A stretch of DNA of 40,148 nucleotides from positions 1 to 40,148 of the forward strand of contig JAASSU010000004.1 of assembly GCA_021767705.1 (NCBI GenBank). Reading direction: 5' to 3'. Shown here one piece after another: positions 36,846 to 40,148 of this stretch. The notes beneath the pieces are model-generated. The model did no database searches. It was given only the letters and a program-made list of their open reading frames with translations, and was not told where the DNA came from. Position 1 is the stretch's first letter, and each line of letters starts with the position of its first letter. The position numbers were made by a program, and so were the translations under genes. This stretch comes from Bacteroidota bacterium. Its GTDB lineage: Bacteria > Bacteroidota > Bacteroidia > Bacteroidales > JAIPAH01.

Positions 36846-39041
36846 TTAGTTCAATTTCATTCTTTTAAGTCGCAGACTGTTGGTCACCACCGATACGGAG
36901 CTGAATGCCATTGCCCCTCCGGCAATCATCGGGCTCAACAGCAAGCCAAACGCCGGATAAAGCGCTCCTGCCGCCACGGGTATGGCGATGACATTGTAAA
37001 AAAACGCCCAGAAAAGATTCTGTTTAATCTTTTGGTTGATGGCTGCTGACAGCGCAAAAGCTTCTGCGAGGTGTTGCATGTCGGAGTGCATTAAAGTAAT
37101 ATCTGCCGTATCCAACGCGATATCCGAGCCGGAGCCCATAGCAATGCTCATATCGGCCTGCGCCAGTGCAGCAGCATCATTCACTCCATCGCCGGTCATC
37201 GCCACCGTGCGTCCTTCACGCTGGTATTTTTCCACAAAGTCCTTCTTCTGTTCCGGAAGCAAAGAGGCATGCACTTCTTCAATTCCGGTGGTTTCGGCAA
37301 CCTCTTGTGCAGCTTTCCTAATATCACCAGTAAGCATCACCACCCTGATTCCTTTGCCTTTGATGTTTTCGATAACGGAACGGGCATTTCCCTTCACTTT
37401 ATCCTTCAAAATGCAAACGCCTACCGCTTTATCTGCTTCAGCAAAATATACCGCTGTGCCAACAGCACTCTCTGCTTTTTGATTTAAGCTTTCGCTGATG
37501 CGGATTTTCTTTTCTTCCATCAGCCTGAAATTCCCGGCAAGATAAGTAGTGTTACCAACAGATGCCTCAACGCCTTTACCACTGAAATTAGTAAAGCCAT
37601 CAAACTTCACTTCCTGACCATTTTTATTTTTCAGATAGGAAGTAATGGCACCGGCCAATGGATGCTCACTCTTCTGCTCCAGCGCATAAAACACGGAAGA
37701 CAATTTCTTTGATTCTGCTGATGTTTCCCAAACGAGCTCTTCCACTTCCGGATGTCCGTGGGTGACTGTTCCGGTTTTATCGAGAATGAGGGTGTCCACT
37801 TTTCGTGCCCGCTCCAAACTTGCTGCACCTTTTACGAGGATGCCCCGTTCGGCACCACGCCCAATCCCGGTCATCAGGGCTGTGGGCGTTGCCAATCCGA
37901 GCGCGCAGGGGCAGGCGATAATTAACACGCTAATCATTGTTACAAAAGCATGCGAGAACGAAGGTCCGGCCCAAAGCCAGATTCCGAAGGTCAACAGGGC
38001 AATACCAATGACCACCGGAACAAATACAGAGGCGATTTTATCCACCAGCTTTTGCACGGGTGGCTTGCTGCCCTGGGCTTGCCGCACGGTGTCGATAATA
38101 CGCGAAAGATAAGAGGCTTCGCCCACGGCAGTTGCTTTGAGCGTCAGGCTTCCATCCTGGTTCAACGTTCCGCCATAGACGGTGTCTCCAGCGTTTTTCT
38201 CCACAGGCACCGATTCTCCGGTCATCATCGATTCATTAACAGAAGAACTTCCTTCGCTGATTTCGCCATCCACAGGGATACGTTCGCCCGGGCGGACGAG
38301 AATGGCATCGCCTTCTTTCACCTCCGAAAGTGGTTTCTCAACGTTTTCTCCGTCTTCTATCACAATTACCGTATCAGGCTGTAGCTGCATCAGTTTTCTG
38401 ATAGCTGAGGAGGCATTACCTTTGGCGCGCTCTTCCAAAAAACGCCCCAGCAATATCAGCGTGATGATCACCACCGCCGACTCATAGTAAACATCGGCCG
38501 AAAGGCCTTGCGAAAGCATCAACTGTGGATAAACTGTATTAAAAACACTGAAGAGAAAAGCAATGCCTGTACCTAAAGCAACCAGCGTGTCCATATTAGC
38601 CGAGGCATGTCGCAACTGTTTCCAGGCAATGACATAAAATTCGCGTCCGGCATAAAAAGCCACAGGGAGGGTCAGTGCCAGCAGGAACCATTCTTGGTAA
38701 GGCAACAGGTTCTTAAAAAACATCGACAGCAGGAATACAGGCAATGAAAAGGCTGCGGCTACCCAAAGCTTTCTTTTGCGGACGGCATACGCTTTCTCTT
38801 CTTCTGCTTCGTAATTTTCGTTGTTGATGACCAGCTCGTAGCCGATTTGATCCACATTGCCGGCCAACTGTTCTTCTGATACCTCAGCGGGCTCAAACTT
38901 CACTTTAACAGAACTGTCGGCAAAATTCACCGTAGCTTCTTCCACCCCACCGAGGCTATTAAGCATGGTTTCCACGCTGGAAGCGCAAGACGCACAGGTC
39001 ATTCCTTTAACAGGATATATCTTTGTTTTTATTGATGTCAT
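36846..39041 (-). CDS. copA: Copper-translocating P-type ATPase
   Basis: N-terminal HMA ([15 protein letters not shown]), [54 protein letters not shown]. Confidence 0.95.
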   Translation of the reverse strand: MTSIKTKIYPVKGMTCASCASSVETMLNSLGGVEEATVNFADSSVKVKFEPAEVSEEQLAGNVDQIGYELVINNENYEAEEEKAYAVRKRKLWVAAAFSLPVFLLSMFFKNLLPYQEWFLLALTLPVAFYAGREFYVIAWKQLRHASANMDTLVALGTGIAFLFSVFNTVYPQLMLSQGLSADVYYESAVVIITLILLGRFLEERAKGNASSAIRKLMQLQPDTVIVIEDGENVEKPLSEVKEGDAILVRPGERIPVDGEISEGSSSVNESMMTGESVPVEKNAGDTVYGGTLNQDGSLTLKATAVGEASYLSRIIDTVRQAQGSKPPVQKLVDKIASVFVPVVIGIALLTFGIWLWAGPSFSHAFVTMISVLIIACPCALGLATPTALMTGIGRGAERGILVKGAASLERARKVDTLILDKTGTVTHGHPEVEELVWETSAESKKLSSVFYALEQKSEHPLAGAITSYLKNKNGQEVKFDGFTNFSGKGVEASVGNTTYLAGNFRLMEEKKIRISESLNQKAESAVGTAVYFAEADKAVGVCILKDKVKGNARSVIENIKGKGIRVVMLTGDIRKAAQEVAETTGIEEVHASLLPEQKKDFVEKYQREGRTVAMTGDGVNDAAALAQADMSIAMGSGSDIALDTADITLMHSDMQHLAEAFALSAAINQKIKQNLFWAFFYNVIAIPVAAGALYPAFGLLLSPMIAGGAMAFSSVSVVTNSLRLKRMKLN

Positions 39042-39167
39042 AACATCGGCAAAACTACTTCAGCCATCCCGGAAAGGTATTATACAATTTTGGAAAAGGT
39101 TTGTATCAGCAGGGGTACTTGCTATTTAGCATCAAAGTTCAATATTAATTAATAGTTTTATAGCTGA

Positions 39168-39425
39168 TTAATCGACATAATCAATATTCTCAAATTCCTT
39201 TAAAACAACAAGAGAATTCTCTCTGACAGCATAAGACTCTTTTTTAAGCTTATCCCTAAGCACTTTCCTCCTTTGAACCTGATTATGATGTTGGATAGCT
39301 TGATTGATATATTTGTTTCGGGCTTTTCCAGGATATACTAAAACATCTTTAATCTCTTTAAGAATATGTTGATTGATTTTTAACAAAACGCGTTTCATAA
39401 TATTGCTATTAAGCAGAAAAAACAA
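39168..39425 (-). CDS. Small ribbon-helix-helix/antitoxin-like protein, no obvious toxin partner
   Basis: MKRVLLKINQHILKEIKDVLVYPGKARNKYINQAIQHHNQ (RHH-like) and acidic C-terminus VVLKEFENIDYVD. Confidence 0.55.
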   Translation of the reverse strand: MFFLLNSNIMKRVLLKINQHILKEIKDVLVYPGKARNKYINQAIQHHNQVQRRKVLRDKLKKESYAVRENSLVVLKEFENIDYVD

Positions 39426-39455
39426 ATGATTCCTAATTTAAGGATGTTTACACTC

Positions 39456-40040
39456 CTAGATCTCATCCAACGACTTCCTGGGCTGTTCGTTCATTTCTTT
39501 GAATTCCGATGGACTAAGTCCTGTGATTTGCTTAAACTGCCGGCTCAGGTGCGATACGCTCGAATATCCGAGCCTGAAAGCAATCTCCGAAAGGGTGAAT
39601 TCCTTATAAGTCAGCAGTTCCTTTACTTTTTCAATCTTTTGCAGGATGATGTATTTTTCGATAGTGATGCTTTCCTTTGAAGAAAACACTTTACTGATTT
39701 GATGGTAGTCGCGGTTCAAATTCCTCTGAAGGTAATCTGAGATATTCTCGTTCATTTCTTCTTCATTGGCATGATGAATCCGGTCTATCACCAGCGATTT
39801 TACCTGGTTGATCAGCTTTACTTCGGCATCCTGCAAAAGCTCAAAACCCAGGCGCTGCAACTCTTTGCTGATAAGCGACAAATCCACATCATCGTCTTCG
39901 GCCAGAAACTTTACTTCGCCCAGTTTAACATTAATCACCTCGTATCCCAGCTCAAGAAACAGATCTTCTACCGCCCTGATGCACCTGGGACAAACCATGT
40001 TTTTAATGTGTAGAACCTGTGTTTTCATAAGCTGATGCAT
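39456..40040 (-). CDS. AraC-family regulator with N-terminal HMA-like (CxxC) domain
   Basis: VLHIKNMVCPRCIRAVEDLFLELGYEVINVKLGEVKF HMA-like N-terminus; LSEIAFRLGYSSVSHLSRQFKQITGLSPSEFKE AraC HTH. Start may be 40028 (MKTQ). Confidence 0.9.
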   Translation of the reverse strand: MHQLMKTQVLHIKNMVCPRCIRAVEDLFLELGYEVINVKLGEVKFLAEDDDVDLSLISKELQRLGFELLQDAEVKLINQVKSLVIDRIHHANEEEMNENISDYLQRNLNRDYHQISKVFSSKESITIEKYIILQKIEKVKELLTYKEFTLSEIAFRLGYSSVSHLSRQFKQITGLSPSEFKEMNEQPRKSLDEI

Positions 40041-40148
40041 TTGTTGCCTTTTCAGTTTTAACCAAATGAATTACGTTCATGTTCGAGGCAGAAAGCATTA
40101 AATGCCTTTATTACCCATTCATTCTCTCAAAAATACAAAATATCTTCA

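Noticed and set aside
1-40148. tRNA/rRNA genes
   Set aside because: No cloverleaf or rRNA-like segment recognised by eye; a tRNAscan/Infernal run would be needed to exclude small RNAs.

Overview
The window is a roughly 40 kb chromosomal segment from a Bacteroidota (probably Bacteroidales/Marinilabiliales-like) genome. Evidence for this is a T9SS type A C-terminal sorting domain, TAnnTTTG-type promoters, and DUF6029/Omp28 genes. Most of it is housekeeping: the start of sufB, thiL, uvrC, an oxidative pentose-phosphate block (gnd-zwf-pgl-pgi), yicC-gmk-nadD, an Xaa-Pro aminopeptidase, manA, a dCMP deaminase, NhaC/TauE-type transporters and a copper-export block (HMA protein, CopA, HMA-AraC regulator). 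AT-rich accessory modules sit among these genes: hicAB between zwf and pgl, a NotI-like REase with a Dam-like m6A MTase, a RelE/ParE-type TA pair, and a RAYT (REP-associated tyrosine transposase) gene. The most striking structure is at 34387-35541. There, the single-copy RAYT-like HUH gene is bracketed by two directly repeated ~262 bp units. Each unit carries two ~70 bp GC-rich palindromic cores joined by a spacer of perfect hairpins with 3-nt loops. One core shows an altered inner stem with coordinated changes. Other leads are a class V aminotransferase with an apparently truncated extra N-terminal fold, a signal-peptide/ectodomain NhaC antiporter, a 7 x 17 bp minisatellite, and an NMP-kinase / TA / dCMP-deaminase neighbourhood. 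All calls are from reading the sequence; no database search was run.
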